Of a stretch of 64,000 nt of DNA, positions 54,740 through 63,898 are shown in pieces. The notes below the pieces were generated by a model that was not told where the DNA came from, ran no database searches, and saw only the letters and a program-made list of their open reading frames with translations. Made by a program: the position numbers and the translations under genes. This stretch comes from Alphaproteobacteria bacterium (lineage in GTDB: Bacteria; Pseudomonadota; Alphaproteobacteria; Rickettsiales; JABSSG01), in assembly GCA_030426905.1 (NCBI GenBank), contig JAUHXQ010000004.1:1-64000 (forward strand). Reading direction: 5' to 3'. Positions within the stretch are counted from its first letter, which is position 1. Each line of letters begins with the position of its first letter.

Positions 54740-55465
54740 CTATTGCAAATACAATCCACCATTTACAGATATTGTTTCACCAGTAATAAAACCTGCATGA
54801 TCTGAGGCTAAAAATAAAACGACTCTTGCAATTTCTTCTGATGTACCAAGGCGTTTTACTGGTACTGAAGCAATGATTTTTTCTAGAACTTCTGGTTTAA
54901 GGTTAGCTAACATAGGTGTATCTGTATATCCAGGTGCAACTGCATTAACTGTTATACCCTTTATAGCACTTTCTAATGCAAGAGACTTAGTAAAACCAAT
55001 AATACCAGCTTTAGATGCAGAATAGTTGGTCTGGCCTAATTGACCAGCCAGAGCGTTTACTGAACTGAGGTTGATGATTCTACCAAAATTATTATCTCTC
55101 ATTTTGTTGATCACAGCTCTTGACATATTGTAGCAAGAAGTAAGGTTAGTCTCAATTACCTTATGCCAATCCTCAATATCACTTTTATGGAGCATCGAGT
55201 CTTTGGTGATACCAGCATTATTAACTAGTATTTCAACATGTTGACCAAAAGAATCTTCAATTTTACTGATATTAGCTTCACATTCTTGGTAGTTAGAAAC
55301 ATCCCATTTGAAAACTTTAATATCTGTTTCTGCTGCAAATTGATCTGCTGCATTAGTATTATGTACATAGTTTGCTGCAACTTGATAACCGCTGTCTTTC
55401 AGCGACTTACAAATTGCAGCGCCTATTCCTCTAATTCCTCCAGTAACTAATGCGAGCTTTGACAT
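54740..55465 (-). CDS. Acetoacetyl-CoA reductase / 3-oxoacyl-ACP reductase-like SDR
   Basis: A classical short-chain dehydrogenase. The start at 55465 gives MSKLALVTGGIRGIGAAICK, with the NADPH-binding GGIRGIG. NNAGITKD, the catalytic Ser in INLSSVNALAGQLGQ, YSASKAG with Tyr and Lys, and VAPGYTDTPM complete the family set. The 241 residues and the NVHNT-like AANYVHNTNAADQF segment favour PhaB (acetoacetyl-CoA reductase of polyhydroxybutyrate synthesis) over FabG, but the distinction cannot be made firmly without an alignment. No phaA or phaC is nearby. A longer frame to 55531 adds 22 atypical residues. Confidence 0.82.
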   Translation of the reverse strand: MSKLALVTGGIRGIGAAICKSLKDSGYQVAANYVHNTNAADQFAAETDIKVFKWDVSNYQECEANISKIEDSFGQHVEILVNNAGITKDSMLHKSDIEDWHKVIETNLTSCYNMSRAVINKMRDNNFGRIINLSSVNALAGQLGQTNYSASKAGIIGFTKSLALESAIKGITVNAVAPGYTDTPMLANLKPEVLEKIIASVPVKRLGTSEEIARVVLFLASDHAGFITGETISVNGGLYLQ

Positions 55466-55546
55466 TAATTTATTACTACTACTTATATTTATTAATTCCT
55501 TATCTATTTTCGTTTTTACTAGATAGACCATTTCCTCTAGTAAGGA

Positions 55547-55680
55547 GGAGCGCTAACTCCAGGTTTAGCTTTCCTTTCTCTTGGTAACATATAATAATAT
55601 TAATTGGTGCGCCCTTCCTTATGATTCCCCCTGAGCTTCTTTTGTCCCTTCGAGCTAGTAGGAGCGCTAACTCCAGGTTT
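55547..55680 (-). repeat. 114-bp tandem duplication spanning the 3' end of the coiled-coil gene
   Basis: GGAGCGCTAACTCCAGGTTT occurs at 55547-55566 and 55661-55680, 114 bp apart (38 codons). On the minus strand the upstream copy encodes MLSEKRGKPGVSAP near the coiled-coil protein C-terminus. The downstream copy encodes MLPRERKAKPGVSAPPY in the same frame but after the TAA at 55602-55600. Confidence 0.7.
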
Positions 55681-57075
55681 GCCTCTCTTTTCTGATAACA
55701 TAGTGGCAAGTTTCTCAATATTTTCTTGAGACCTCTGTCTTTCAGCTGCTTTTTCTGATTTTCTTTGTCCTAGTTGGGTAGTTAAATCAGTTTTTTCTAT
55801 TGATGATGTGTATTTACTTAAAATTTCACTTTTAGCTTCAATTCTAGACTTACTAGCTGCGTATGATTTATCATATTCCCTTGAAGCATTTTGAAACTTA
55901 GTTTTAGCTTTATCAAGTTTTTTCGCGTTATCACTTAATAGTCCTCTGGTGTCTTTTTCTATTTTATATGCTTCTTGAAGGTTTTTTAACTCTTTTTTCT
56001 TTTTTTCATCTCCTAATAATTGATCGTGTTTTTTTCGGAACCACCCTTTAATACCTTCATATCCTAAATCGTGTTTTATATTATCTATTTCTTGTTTTGC
56101 ACCAATATTTATTTGGCTATAAGTTGTTTGTTTTTGGTCAAGCTCTCCTAACTTGTTGTGTAGTTCATTCATTTTTTTATAAGAGTGTTCTAAATTTTTA
56201 AAACTATCATTCAAATTTCTAAAACCAGAAAATAATTTTTCACCTTTAGCATCTTTTAAAGTATTTTGCATTTTTTGATGCTCACTATTAGTTTGCTTTT
56301 GTATTTCTTTCTCTATATCTTTTAATTCTTTAGAAGTAATATCTGAAGGAATGCCTTCAGGATAATTTTTATTTAAATATTGTTCTCTTATGTGTCCAAG
56401 TATATTTGGCTTGCTAACTTTTGTCTCATAATGTTCTATTTTGCTCGTTAATTTCCCAAAATTTAATGAATCTTCATCCATTTTTTCTTGTGCTCGCATA
56501 TAATACTGAGTAACTTCTTTTTGAATTTCTTCTAAATCTTTCGCACTTTTTGCATTATCCACGGCTGGGCCAGCTCCGCCATGCCTATTTAAAGCTGGGT
56601 ATGGGTTTCTATTTTTTTGTTTCTGTTGAACTTCTGCTAAAACTTCTTGTGTACTGGTAGTTGTATCTAGTATCTCTTGAGCACTTTCTTTGAGTTCTTG
56701 TTGTGTAATATTCTCTTCAGGTGCAGTTTTTGCTTTACTTGCAGCTTCTCTCCATTTTTTTACGTTTTCTTGAATTACCTCTATATCTTTTGGGGAAAAT
56801 TGAGAAATGTCGTCTGCTTCCTTTGATAACTTAGTAACGTTATAGCTAGTTTGTAATACGGCTTCATCTAATTGTCCTTGAACTTCTCTTATATCACTTG
56901 TCTTTGGGTTACTGATAGCGCTTTGAGCTATCGTTTTTGTTTGAATTAAATTATCGCTTAAATTCTCTTGCGTTATTATTGATGAATCTTGAAATGGTAT
57001 ACCTTGACTTTTCTTACCTCCAGGACCTCCAGGATTTGAAGGAAGATCAGGGTTCTTTACTACTGTTTTTTTCAT
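55600..57075 (-). CDS. Coiled-coil protein of unknown function, candidate secreted effector
   Basis: A 491-residue hydrophilic protein with no signal peptide or membrane helix. The N-terminus is Pro/Gly-rich (PDLPSNPGGPGGKKSQG). Residues about 40-440 are predicted largely helical, with Lys/Glu/Gln-rich heptad-like stretches (SKELKDIEKEIQKQTNSEHQ, LKNLQEAYKIEKDTRGLLSD). The C-terminus is strongly basic (KGQKKLRGNHKEGRTN). I recognise no family. Hydrophilic coiled coils with basic tails are common among rickettsial type IV effectors, so secretion is a fair inference only. It is divergent from the class 3 lipase gene across tRNA-Phe. Directly after its stop an in-frame repeat of its C-terminal module continues. 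Confidence 0.75.
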   Translation of the reverse strand: MKKTVVKNPDLPSNPGGPGGKKSQGIPFQDSSIITQENLSDNLIQTKTIAQSAISNPKTSDIREVQGQLDEAVLQTSYNVTKLSKEADDISQFSPKDIEVIQENVKKWREAASKAKTAPEENITQQELKESAQEILDTTTSTQEVLAEVQQKQKNRNPYPALNRHGGAGPAVDNAKSAKDLEEIQKEVTQYYMRAQEKMDEDSLNFGKLTSKIEHYETKVSKPNILGHIREQYLNKNYPEGIPSDITSKELKDIEKEIQKQTNSEHQKMQNTLKDAKGEKLFSGFRNLNDSFKNLEHSYKKMNELHNKLGELDQKQTTYSQINIGAKQEIDNIKHDLGYEGIKGWFRKKHDQLLGDEKKKKELKNLQEAYKIEKDTRGLLSDNAKKLDKAKTKFQNASREYDKSYAASKSRIEAKSEILSKYTSSIEKTDLTTQLGQRKSEKAAERQRSQENIEKLATMLSEKRGKPGVSAPTSSKGQKKLRGNHKEGRTN

Positions 57076-57363
57076 ATCGCTAACCTATATAAATAGTATA
57101 TTAAATAATTTCACTTCTAATGTTAGCTAACAAAGATTAACATTTTATTAATTATGATATATGGGTAGTTTTATTACTGGTTTTCTTGGAAGGAAGCTTG
57201 TGATATTGCAGATCAATGACCAAATAGCATTAATCGTGAAGTAAAAATACATATAAATCTCGACATATAAAAAAATATATTTTATAAACTCTTTTATACT
57301 ATTAGTGGTTCTCTTATCATCTTAGTGTTAGTAAATGATATTTTAGAGATAAGTAAATAAATT

Positions 57364-57439
57364 GGCTGGATAGCTCAGTTGGTAGAGCAAAGGACTGAAA
57401 ATCCTTGTGTCGGCGGTTCGATTCCGCCTCCAGCCACCA
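57364..57439 (+). tRNA. tRNA-Phe (anticodon GAA), CCA encoded
   Basis: The acceptor stem is GGCTGGA with TCCAGCC, discriminator A, then CCA. The anticodon loop CTGAAAA lies between AGGA and TCCT and gives GAA. The T-arm GGTTCGATTCC is canonical. Confidence 0.97.
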
Positions 57440-57620
57440 CCCCACAAGAGTGGTTCATACTGAAAGCTTAACATACATAATCTGCATTAAAGTTTATATA
57501 CACTAGTTACAGGCAAAAACTTTCATAATAAAGATAAAGCCAAATCTCATTACAAATTAAAATTTTGTTAATAGATTAGTGATACAATTTATTTCACAAT
57601 TATTATTGTATAGGAAGTTA

Positions 57621-58757
57621 ATGGGGAAAGCACGAAATACAAATCCTAAACTGCCACTTAAAGATACTCCTGAACTGTTATCTAGGGATGCTGTACATGC
57701 ACATAGCGATAATTATGATGATATTACTATTTCTGAAGAATCACAGAAGGAGGATTTAAAAAAGCAAGAAGCAGCCTTTGATAAGTTAAAAAAAATCATT
57801 CCTAAAGGGATGTCATTACCAAAGGTGAACATAAAATCACTAATGGGATATGATAAGAAAGAAGTAGAGCGTATGCTAGATTTTTCAGTGACTAGCTATA
57901 ATCCAAAAGAGAAAGTTGTAAAGGAGTTTGGTTTTCCTACTATAGATGCTCTTAAAGGAGAATATGAGATTTTACCTGTTGGAAATAAAAATACAGATGT
58001 GCAGCTATATATTTTTAAGAAAAAAGACTCTAATGAAGCTACATTTGCTTTTCGTGGTACAGTGACATCAAAAAATGTTAAGTCTGACATAAATATAAAA
58101 AAGACGGCTCTTTCATTTCAAAGCAAAGATGGAAAAGGCACTGATCTTCCAGGTAAAACTCACCGAGGTTTTAAAGAAGCTTATGATTCGATGAGGGATG
58201 AGATTCACTATTTACTAGAAAATACCCCTCTGAAAGACTGCAAAATAAATATTACTGGCCATAGCTTAGGAGGAGCTTTAGCGAATTTATGCGCTTTAGA
58301 CTTACATCAATCGAAGTATGGTATAGAGAAAGTGGTAACTTTTGGTGCGCCAAGAGTTTTTGATGAAGAAGGAGCTAAGCAATACTATAATAGTGAATTG
58401 AGTGATAAGACTTTACGAGTAGTTCAAGAAGGAGATCCAGTTCCTAAAATACCATTTGGAAAATTTGGGTTTAGGCATGTTGGTACTGGAGTGAAGCTAG
58501 AGAAGTTAAAAGAATTTGATCGACATAAAGGTAAAGGATACAAGAAAGAGTTAGAGGCTACAGATTTAGAACAAATTTCTATTGAGAAATCTTTACATTT
58601 TTATGAGCCGCCTAAATTGCTTTTTAAAAATTTGAAAATATCTAAAGTACTTAAAAATGTAGAAGAAAACATTAAACGTGCTAATACCATACCCAAAGAA
58701 GCGCGACCAAAGGCGCAAGTTAAGATAGCGAGAAAGCGAGGTTATTTTAATAGATAA
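57621..58757 (+). CDS. Class 3 lipase, candidate secreted effector
   Basis: An alpha/beta hydrolase of the fungal-type lipase (class 3) family. The start at 57621 (MGKARNTNPKLPLKD) follows an AGGAAG site. A frame extension to 57579 adds fourteen atypical residues. FAFRGTVTSKNVKSDI is the family pattern around the oxyanion hole, ITGHSLGGALANLCALDL holds the nucleophile Ser, the Asp follows in VVQEGDPVPKIP, and FRHVGTG supplies the likely catalytic His. The N-terminus is polar with no signal peptide. The C-terminus is very basic (ARPKAQVKIARKRGYFNR), a feature shared with type IV secretion substrates. Host-membrane lipid hydrolysis is a reasonable but unproven role. Confidence 0.88.
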   Translation: MGKARNTNPKLPLKDTPELLSRDAVHAHSDNYDDITISEESQKEDLKKQEAAFDKLKKIIPKGMSLPKVNIKSLMGYDKKEVERMLDFSVTSYNPKEKVVKEFGFPTIDALKGEYEILPVGNKNTDVQLYIFKKKDSNEATFAFRGTVTSKNVKSDINIKKTALSFQSKDGKGTDLPGKTHRGFKEAYDSMRDEIHYLLENTPLKDCKINITGHSLGGALANLCALDLHQSKYGIEKVVTFGAPRVFDEEGAKQYYNSELSDKTLRVVQEGDPVPKIPFGKFGFRHVGTGVKLEKLKEFDRHKGKGYKKELEATDLEQISIEKSLHFYEPPKLLFKNLKISKVLKNVEENIKRANTIPKEARPKAQVKIARKRGYFNR

Positions 58758-58901
58758 ACTAACTCTTTCTAGGTAGAGTCAGCATTTTTGAAAAGAGTGA
58801 TTGTTTTTAAGCAATTAAGTGTGAAGGAGTATTTTTTGCTGCTGATTAAACAGTGCCATGAGGGTTAAGGCAAGCTGCGTAGCATAATCAAATTAGATAT
58901 G

Positions 58902-59258
58902 TTATAAATGGTGTAAGCCACTACCAGATAGTATATGCACATGGAAATGAAAAACTGATTGTCCTACTTTAGACCCATTATTAGTCACTAGTTTATAGCC
59001 TTTATCGTTTAAACCATGTTCACGAGTAATTTTGCTAATAGCTTGGAAAAAGTTAGATATCTCTTGAGATGTAGCTTTAGAAGTAAAATCATCAAAGGAT
59101 GTATAGCTACCTTTTGGTATTACTAACCAATGTATGTCAGCTGCTTTTGATAAATCTTCAAAACACAATACTGAGTCATCTTCATATATTTTTTTTGCTG
59201 AGAGCTCATTTCTCAATATTTTAGCAAATGGATTATTGTTATCGTATTCTTTTACCAT
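58902..59258 (-). CDS. HIT-family nucleotide-binding protein
   Basis: A 118-residue HIT hydrolase, the type that cleaves adenosine 5'-phosphoramidate or similar purine nucleotides. The His triad is HFHVHILSG near the C-terminus, preceded by GSKVGQSVFHFH. NPFAKILRNELSAKKIYEDD and HWLVIPK are family-typical. The start at 59258 (MVKEYDNNNPF) is chosen. A longer frame to 59390 would run into hslV and lacks similarity. Confidence 0.92.
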   Translation of the reverse strand: MVKEYDNNNPFAKILRNELSAKKIYEDDSVLCFEDLSKAADIHWLVIPKGSYTSFDDFTSKATSQEISNFFQAISKITREHGLNDKGYKLVTNNGSKVGQSVFHFHVHILSGSGLHHL

Positions 59259-59334
59259 AGTGTATATATTAATTATATGTTGAAAATAATGATAAACTCT
59301 GACATCATATCTAAAACTTAAAATAAGTATTATA

Positions 59335-59874
59335 ATGTCATTACACGGTACTACAATTTTATCAGTGCGTAAAGACAAAGCAGTAGCCATAGCCGCAGAT
59401 GGTCAGGTATCTCTTGGAAATACGGTTTTTAAATCAACTGCTAAAAAGTTGCGCTCAATAGCAGATGGCAAGATTTATGCTGGATTTGCAGGATCAACTG
59501 CAGATGCATTAACTTTGTATGAAAGACTAGAAGGGAAGTTAGAAAAATATAATTTTAGTCTAACTAGAGCCTGTGTAGAACTTGCAAAAGATTGGCGTAC
59601 TGATAAATATTTGCGTAAGCTTGAAGCAATGATGATCATTGTTGATGCAACAACCTCTCTTATTTTAAGTGGTACAGGAGATGTAATAGAGCCAGAAGAT
59701 GGTATAGCTGCTATTGGATCTGGAGGAGCATATGCTAAATCTGCAGCAAAAGCTTTACTTGATGTAGAACAGTACAATGCAGAGCAAATTGCAAAAAAAG
59801 CAATGAATATAGCGGCTGATATTTGTGTGTATTCTAATCACAATATTATAATTGAAACAATAAATAGCAAATAA
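59335..59874 (+). CDS. hslV: ATP-dependent protease subunit HslV
   Basis: Proteasome-like threonine protease dodecamer paired with HslU. The catalytic Thr is in [20 protein letters not shown] after removal of the short N-terminal propeptide. [20 protein letters not shown] and [15 protein letters not shown] are signature segments. The 179 residues are standard. hslU starts six bases after its stop. Confidence 0.97.
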   Translation: MSLHGTTILSVRKDKAVAIAADGQVSLGNTVFKSTAKKLRSIADGKIYAGFAGSTADALTLYERLEGKLEKYNFSLTRACVELAKDWRTDKYLRKLEAMMIIVDATTSLILSGTGDVIEPEDGIAAIGSGGAYAKSAAKALLDVEQYNAEQIAKKAMNIAADICVYSNHNIIIETINSK

Positions 59875-59880
59875 TAGTTA

Positions 59881-61230
59881 ATGGTAATGTCAGAATCACA
59901 AAATAGCGTAAAAATACTGCGGAATAATCTAACTCCACGAGAAATAGTAAAAGAGTTAGATAGATTTATTGTAGGACAAAGTAAGGCAAAAAAAGCAGTA
60001 GCGATTGCTTTGCGTAATAGATATAGAAGGCAGTTAGTAGACGACAATTTGCGTGAGGAAATAGTCCCTAAAAATATATTAATGATAGGCCCTACAGGTG
60101 TTGGGAAAACTGAGATTGCAAGAAGATTAGCAAAGCTTGCGCATGCTCCATTTATCAAAATTGAAGCAACAAAATTTACCGAAGTAGGGTATGTTGGTAG
60201 AGATGTTGAATCAGTAATACGAGATTTAGTAGAAGTGGCAGTTTTGATGGTCCGCAACCATCATAAGAATTTACATTCTGTAACTGCAAAAAAGAATACC
60301 GAAGAAAGAATGTTGAATGCCTTAGTAGGGAAAGACTCGTCTGAAGCTACTCGTAAAGCTTTTAGAACTAAATTATACAATAAAGAACTTGAAGAGAAAG
60401 AAATAGAATTAGAAGTATTAGATACTAAACCGCCTGCTGCGATGCCTAGTTTTGATATTCCTGGAGGACAAGTGGGGATGATTAATTTAGGTGATATTAT
60501 TAATAAAACTTTAGGCACAGATAAGAAAAAGAAGTTAAAGAAACTGAAAGTAAAAGATGCATATAGAATATTAATGGATGAAGAGTCTGATAAGCTAGTA
60601 GCAGATGATGATGTTGTTAGTGAGGCGATGCATCTTGTACAGAACGATGGTATTGTTTTTATAGACGAGATTGATAAAATCGCTTCAGGTGAGGATAGGC
60701 GAGGTAGAGATGTAAGCCGTGAAGGCGTACAAAGAGATTTATTGCCGTTAATAGAAGGAACAACAGTTTCAACGAAATACGGATCTGTGAAAACTGATCA
60801 TATCTTATTTATTGCATCTGGAGCTTTTTATATGGCAAAACCATCAGATTTATTACCAGAATTACAAGGTAGATTACCAATAAGAGTAGAGTTGTGTGAC
60901 TTGACTAAAAGTGACATGGTGCGAATTCTTGAAGAGCCAGAAGCAAGCTTAGTGAAGCAATATATTGCATTATTAGCAACAGAGGATTTGCAGTTAAAAT
61001 TCACTCCAGATGCTATTGAGACTATTGCTGACATGGCCATTTCTATAAATCAGAATGTTGAAAATATAGGAGCGCGGAGACTTCATACGATTATGGAAAA
61101 ATTATTAGAAGAAATTAGTTTTACTGCATCAGAAAAGTCTAATAATAATTTTGTTATCGATCAAGCCTACGTTAATAAGCAATTGGGTACAATTACAAAA
61201 CAACTTGATCTGTCAAAATTTATTTTGTAA
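59881..61230 (+). CDS. hslU: ATP-dependent protease ATPase subunit HslU
   Basis: AAA+ unfoldase that feeds substrates to HslV. Walker A is [16 protein letters not shown] near residue 63, [13 protein letters not shown] is the pore-loop region (GYVG), Walker B is [12 protein letters not shown], and the sensor region is [19 protein letters not shown]. The I-domain (about 110-240) is intact. The 449 residues match the family. ATG 59881 and ATG 59887 are both possible starts. Confidence 0.97.
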   Translation: MVMSESQNSVKILRNNLTPREIVKELDRFIVGQSKAKKAVAIALRNRYRRQLVDDNLREEIVPKNILMIGPTGVGKTEIARRLAKLAHAPFIKIEATKFTEVGYVGRDVESVIRDLVEVAVLMVRNHHKNLHSVTAKKNTEERMLNALVGKDSSEATRKAFRTKLYNKELEEKEIELEVLDTKPPAAMPSFDIPGGQVGMINLGDIINKTLGTDKKKKLKKLKVKDAYRILMDEESDKLVADDDVVSEAMHLVQNDGIVFIDEIDKIASGEDRRGRDVSREGVQRDLLPLIEGTTVSTKYGSVKTDHILFIASGAFYMAKPSDLLPELQGRLPIRVELCDLTKSDMVRILEEPEASLVKQYIALLATEDLQLKFTPDAIETIADMAISINQNVENIGARRLHTIMEKLLEEISFTASEKSNNNFVIDQAYVNKQLGTITKQLDLSKFIL

Positions 61231-61320
61231 TTCTTAAAAAGAACAGAAACAAAAAATTATACCTATTGCAGAAATAATTTTTCACTATTACAATAAGAAT
61301 AATGGCGAATAAATTAAAAA

Positions 61321-62397
61321 ATGTTCAATTTTGTTTATATATTGCGGCGTAAATTACTCTATCTAATATTAGCTCTAGCAGTCTTTTTTAGTATGTCTAC
61401 ATCTTATAGCGAAGATCAGCGTGTAAAAAAAATGCAATTAGTGTTTGCGATGGATGTAATTCGCCATGGTGATAGAACTCCACTTTATACTATTCCCAGT
61501 CTCTCTACATCTTGGCCTGATGCAAAAAAGGGACATTTGACAGCTCTTGGAGTACAAAATTCAGAGAATTTTGGTAGGAATATAAAGAATTATTATATAA
61601 ATAAGCAGAAACTTTTATCGAGTAAGTTTAATAAGAACCATGTATTAATTAGGACTACTAACTACCAAAGAACCATAGCAACTGCTAAAGCTGTTCTCAA
61701 AGGCATGTATCCAAAACAATCAAAAAACATACCGATTATGGTAGTAAAAAATGAAGAAGATAAATTATTACGCACTGTATATCCACGAGTAGCAGAATTA
61801 AAGCAAAAATACATATTGTATAAAACCTCAGAAGTTACGAGAAAAGAGATTCAAGATTTACTTGGCCAGATTAACTCTATCTTAGGGGGGAAACTAGAAA
61901 CAACTCAAGATTTTTTACACGTTGCAAGTGTCTTGATGGCTAATAGAGTGCATCATATTAGGCTGCCAAAAGGTTTTACTAAATCACTGGTGGATAGAAT
62001 AATTACTATTCGGAATCAGTTGGTACTAAATAGATATACTGTTCCTGCGATATATTGTACGGTTGCTTCGAATTTATTGCTCGATATCGTTGAAAATATT
62101 AAAGATGCACAAAATAATCGTGTTAATCATAGTAAGTCTTCTCTTAAATATATATTGTATGTTTCTCACGATACTATTTTAATGAGTTTGCTCAATTTGA
62201 TGAATTATGAATTAAAGAAAGTGCCACCGTTTGGTGCTAATGTAAGATTTGAATTATTTGAAGATGTGGTTACCAAAGAGTTTTTTGTTAGAGCTTCCTA
62301 TAAGGGTAAAAATATAGAATTATGCTCTTCAGAATATTGTAGCTTTTCTGAGTTTAGTAGTCTAATGCTTGATAAAATCAAGCAGCAATGCGAATGA
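61321..62397 (+). CDS. Histidine acid phosphatase family protein, secreted
   Basis: A 358-residue phosphatase with an N-terminal signal peptide (about 1-31, basic RRK then LLYLILALAVFFSMS, likely cleaved near TSYSE). The active-site motif MDVIRHGDRTPLY lies near residue 43, and the second catalytic His-Asp is in YVSHDTILMSLLNL near 285. RTTNYQRTIATAKAVL carries the third conserved Arg. Family members hydrolyse phosphomonoesters, phytate or phosphoproteins. Localisation in the periplasm or outside is predicted from the signal peptide. Only four Cys are clustered at the C-terminus, including LCSSEYCSF. It lies 90 bp after hslU. Confidence 0.9.
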   Translation: MFNFVYILRRKLLYLILALAVFFSMSTSYSEDQRVKKMQLVFAMDVIRHGDRTPLYTIPSLSTSWPDAKKGHLTALGVQNSENFGRNIKNYYINKQKLLSSKFNKNHVLIRTTNYQRTIATAKAVLKGMYPKQSKNIPIMVVKNEEDKLLRTVYPRVAELKQKYILYKTSEVTRKEIQDLLGQINSILGGKLETTQDFLHVASVLMANRVHHIRLPKGFTKSLVDRIITIRNQLVLNRYTVPAIYCTVASNLLLDIVENIKDAQNNRVNHSKSSLKYILYVSHDTILMSLLNLMNYELKKVPPFGANVRFELFEDVVTKEFFVRASYKGKNIELCSSEYCSFSEFSSLMLDKIKQQCE

Positions 62398-62492
62398 TTT
62401 CTCTGTATTACCTAGTTTAATTCTCATTAATAATATTTTAACTATTATAGTTAATAATTATTACTGTATAGAAATTATTTTGGGGAATTATT

Positions 62493-63311
62493 ATGGTAGA
62501 TAAACAAGAATCGTTAACAGTGCAGGTTGTTGATGAAGTTACAGGGAATATATCACGTAATGCAAATCAGCCAATTAGTGAAGATGTAGTAAAAAAAATA
62601 GTAGAAGCAGCAAAAGGAGAAAGACAAGGGTTGAGAGAGACATTAAAAAATAGTGTAGGAAATTCTTTTTTCCCTAGACAAAGAAAATTTGATTATCTAC
62701 AACAAGCTCAAGATTTAGCTACTAGACTTAAAAAAGAGAAAGGTGCAGATAAGGAAGCGTATCAGGATGCAATCATGTTACTATTGTCTTCGCAAATAGA
62801 AAATAAACCTGGTATTACCGATAAAATGCTTGATGTGTTTGTCAGTTTACCTATAGAAGGTGCAAAAAGGTTATTCAGTTGGGCACATGAATTTGGTAAA
62901 AAACTTGTAAAGAAAATTGATGAATGTGCTAACAAAATATGGGAAGAGACAAAGGGGTTAGCAGCTAAAGGGAAAGAAAAATTAGAAGATATCTCGCAAG
63001 TAGCATCTGAAACAGTAAAAAAACACTGGGGAAAGTTTTCAGAGGCTGTAAAAGAAATGTGCGATGAAGCGAAAATAAGCTTCCTAGAAGGGCTTGAACA
63101 AGGGTTGAAAGACGTTGAGAAACAAGCCGGTGTAGCTGCCGCTGCAGTGGAAAAGCGGAAAGAGCATCAACAACAAAAAAAAGCAGCAGCAATAAAAGCA
63201 GCTAAAGAAATTGGAAAAGGTCTTGCACAGAATCAGCTTCGTGAACAGACCTCATTACAAAGTAGTAAAAAATCTACAACACAAAAACAACAACACCAAG
63301 GAAGGGGATAG
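62493..63311 (+). CDS. Hypothetical protein with amphipathic helices and a basic Gln/Lys tail
   Basis: A 272-residue protein preceded by a GGGGAA ribosome site. I recognise no family. Residues 1-60 are polar. About 110-135 is moderately hydrophobic (DKMLDVFVSLPIEGAKRLFS), possibly membrane-associating. About 140-230 consists of helical Lys/Glu-rich segments. The last 60 residues are Lys/Gln/Ala-rich, ending KKSTTQKQQHQGRG. No signal peptide is present. The composition resembles rickettsial type IV effector candidates, but this is inference. It is convergent with rppH. Confidence 0.7.
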   Translation: MVDKQESLTVQVVDEVTGNISRNANQPISEDVVKKIVEAAKGERQGLRETLKNSVGNSFFPRQRKFDYLQQAQDLATRLKKEKGADKEAYQDAIMLLLSSQIENKPGITDKMLDVFVSLPIEGAKRLFSWAHEFGKKLVKKIDECANKIWEETKGLAAKGKEKLEDISQVASETVKKHWGKFSEAVKEMCDEAKISFLEGLEQGLKDVEKQAGVAAAAVEKRKEHQQQKKAAAIKAAKEIGKGLAQNQLREQTSLQSSKKSTTQKQQHQGRG

Positions 63312-63327
63312 ACATAGTGGCTGAGGG

Positions 63328-63364
63328 AGATGGGGTTGGTAGTAAAGCTTTAAAAACCCCCTCT
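63328..63364. terminator. Hairpin between convergent genes
   Basis: AGA-T-GGGGTT and AACCCC-C-TCT pair over nine bases with one mismatch around a loop containing AAAGCTTT. It lies between the ends of the 272-residue protein gene and rppH and may terminate both. Confidence 0.4.
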
Positions 63365-63391
63365 AGAGAAAAGTGAGAAAGATAGAGAGAA

Positions 63392-63898
63392 TTAAACTTT
63401 GAGGTCGGAGACTTGCATTTTGAATTCATCGACGATAGAAATATAGAGTCGTTTTTTGAAATCAATAACGAGATTGGGTAGTGAGTTTATATCTACCCAT
63501 TTCCACTCCTCAAATTCAGCATCGGCAGTGTTAATATTGATTTCGTCCTCTTTGCCAGTGAATTTGAATAACACCCATTTTTGTTTTTGGCCTCGATATT
63601 TACCGTTCCATAGTTTACCGATCAGAAACTCTGGTACATCATAATAAAACCATCTTCTGCTTACTGATATAATTTGAACACTGGTAATATTAGTTTCTTC
63701 CTTTAATTCTCTAAGAGCGGCTTCTTTTATTGTTTCATCTTCGTCTATACCTCCTTGAGGCATTTGCCATATATCAACTCTGGTATCGATTCTTTTACCA
63801 ACAAATACTTGTTTGTTTTCGTTTAGAATCATCATACCAACTCCACGTCTATAAGGTAATTTAGTATAAGTAGGCATCAGAAGATCATTCACTGACAT
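63392..63898 (-). CDS. rppH: RNA pyrophosphohydrolase (Nudix)
   Basis: Removes pyrophosphate from 5'-triphosphate mRNA to start decay, and is also described as the invasion-associated InvA in rickettsiae. LPYRRGVGMMILNENKQVFVG and IWQMPQGGIDEDE introduce the Nudix box, which continues with the RELKEE core. The usual Gly after EE-x is Asn here (EETNI). The 168 residues match RppH. The start at 63898 follows GGAGTAAAAA. It overlaps the end of the upstream gene by fourteen bases. Confidence 0.93.
   Translation of the reverse strand: MSVNDLLMPTYTKLPYRRGVGMMILNENKQVFVGKRIDTRVDIWQMPQGGIDEDETIKEAALRELKEETNITSVQIISVSRRWFYYDVPEFLIGKLWNGKYRGQKQKWVLFKFTGKEDEININTADAEFEEWKWVDINSLPNLVIDFKKRLYISIVDEFKMQVSDLKV

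Noticed and set aside
58762..58779. ACTCT/AGAGT hairpin after the class 3 lipase
   Set aside because: Five base pairs with an eight-base loop is too weak to call a terminator.
59259..59390. N-terminal extension of the HIT protein
   Set aside because: It would overlap the start of hslV and adds residues absent from HIT proteins.
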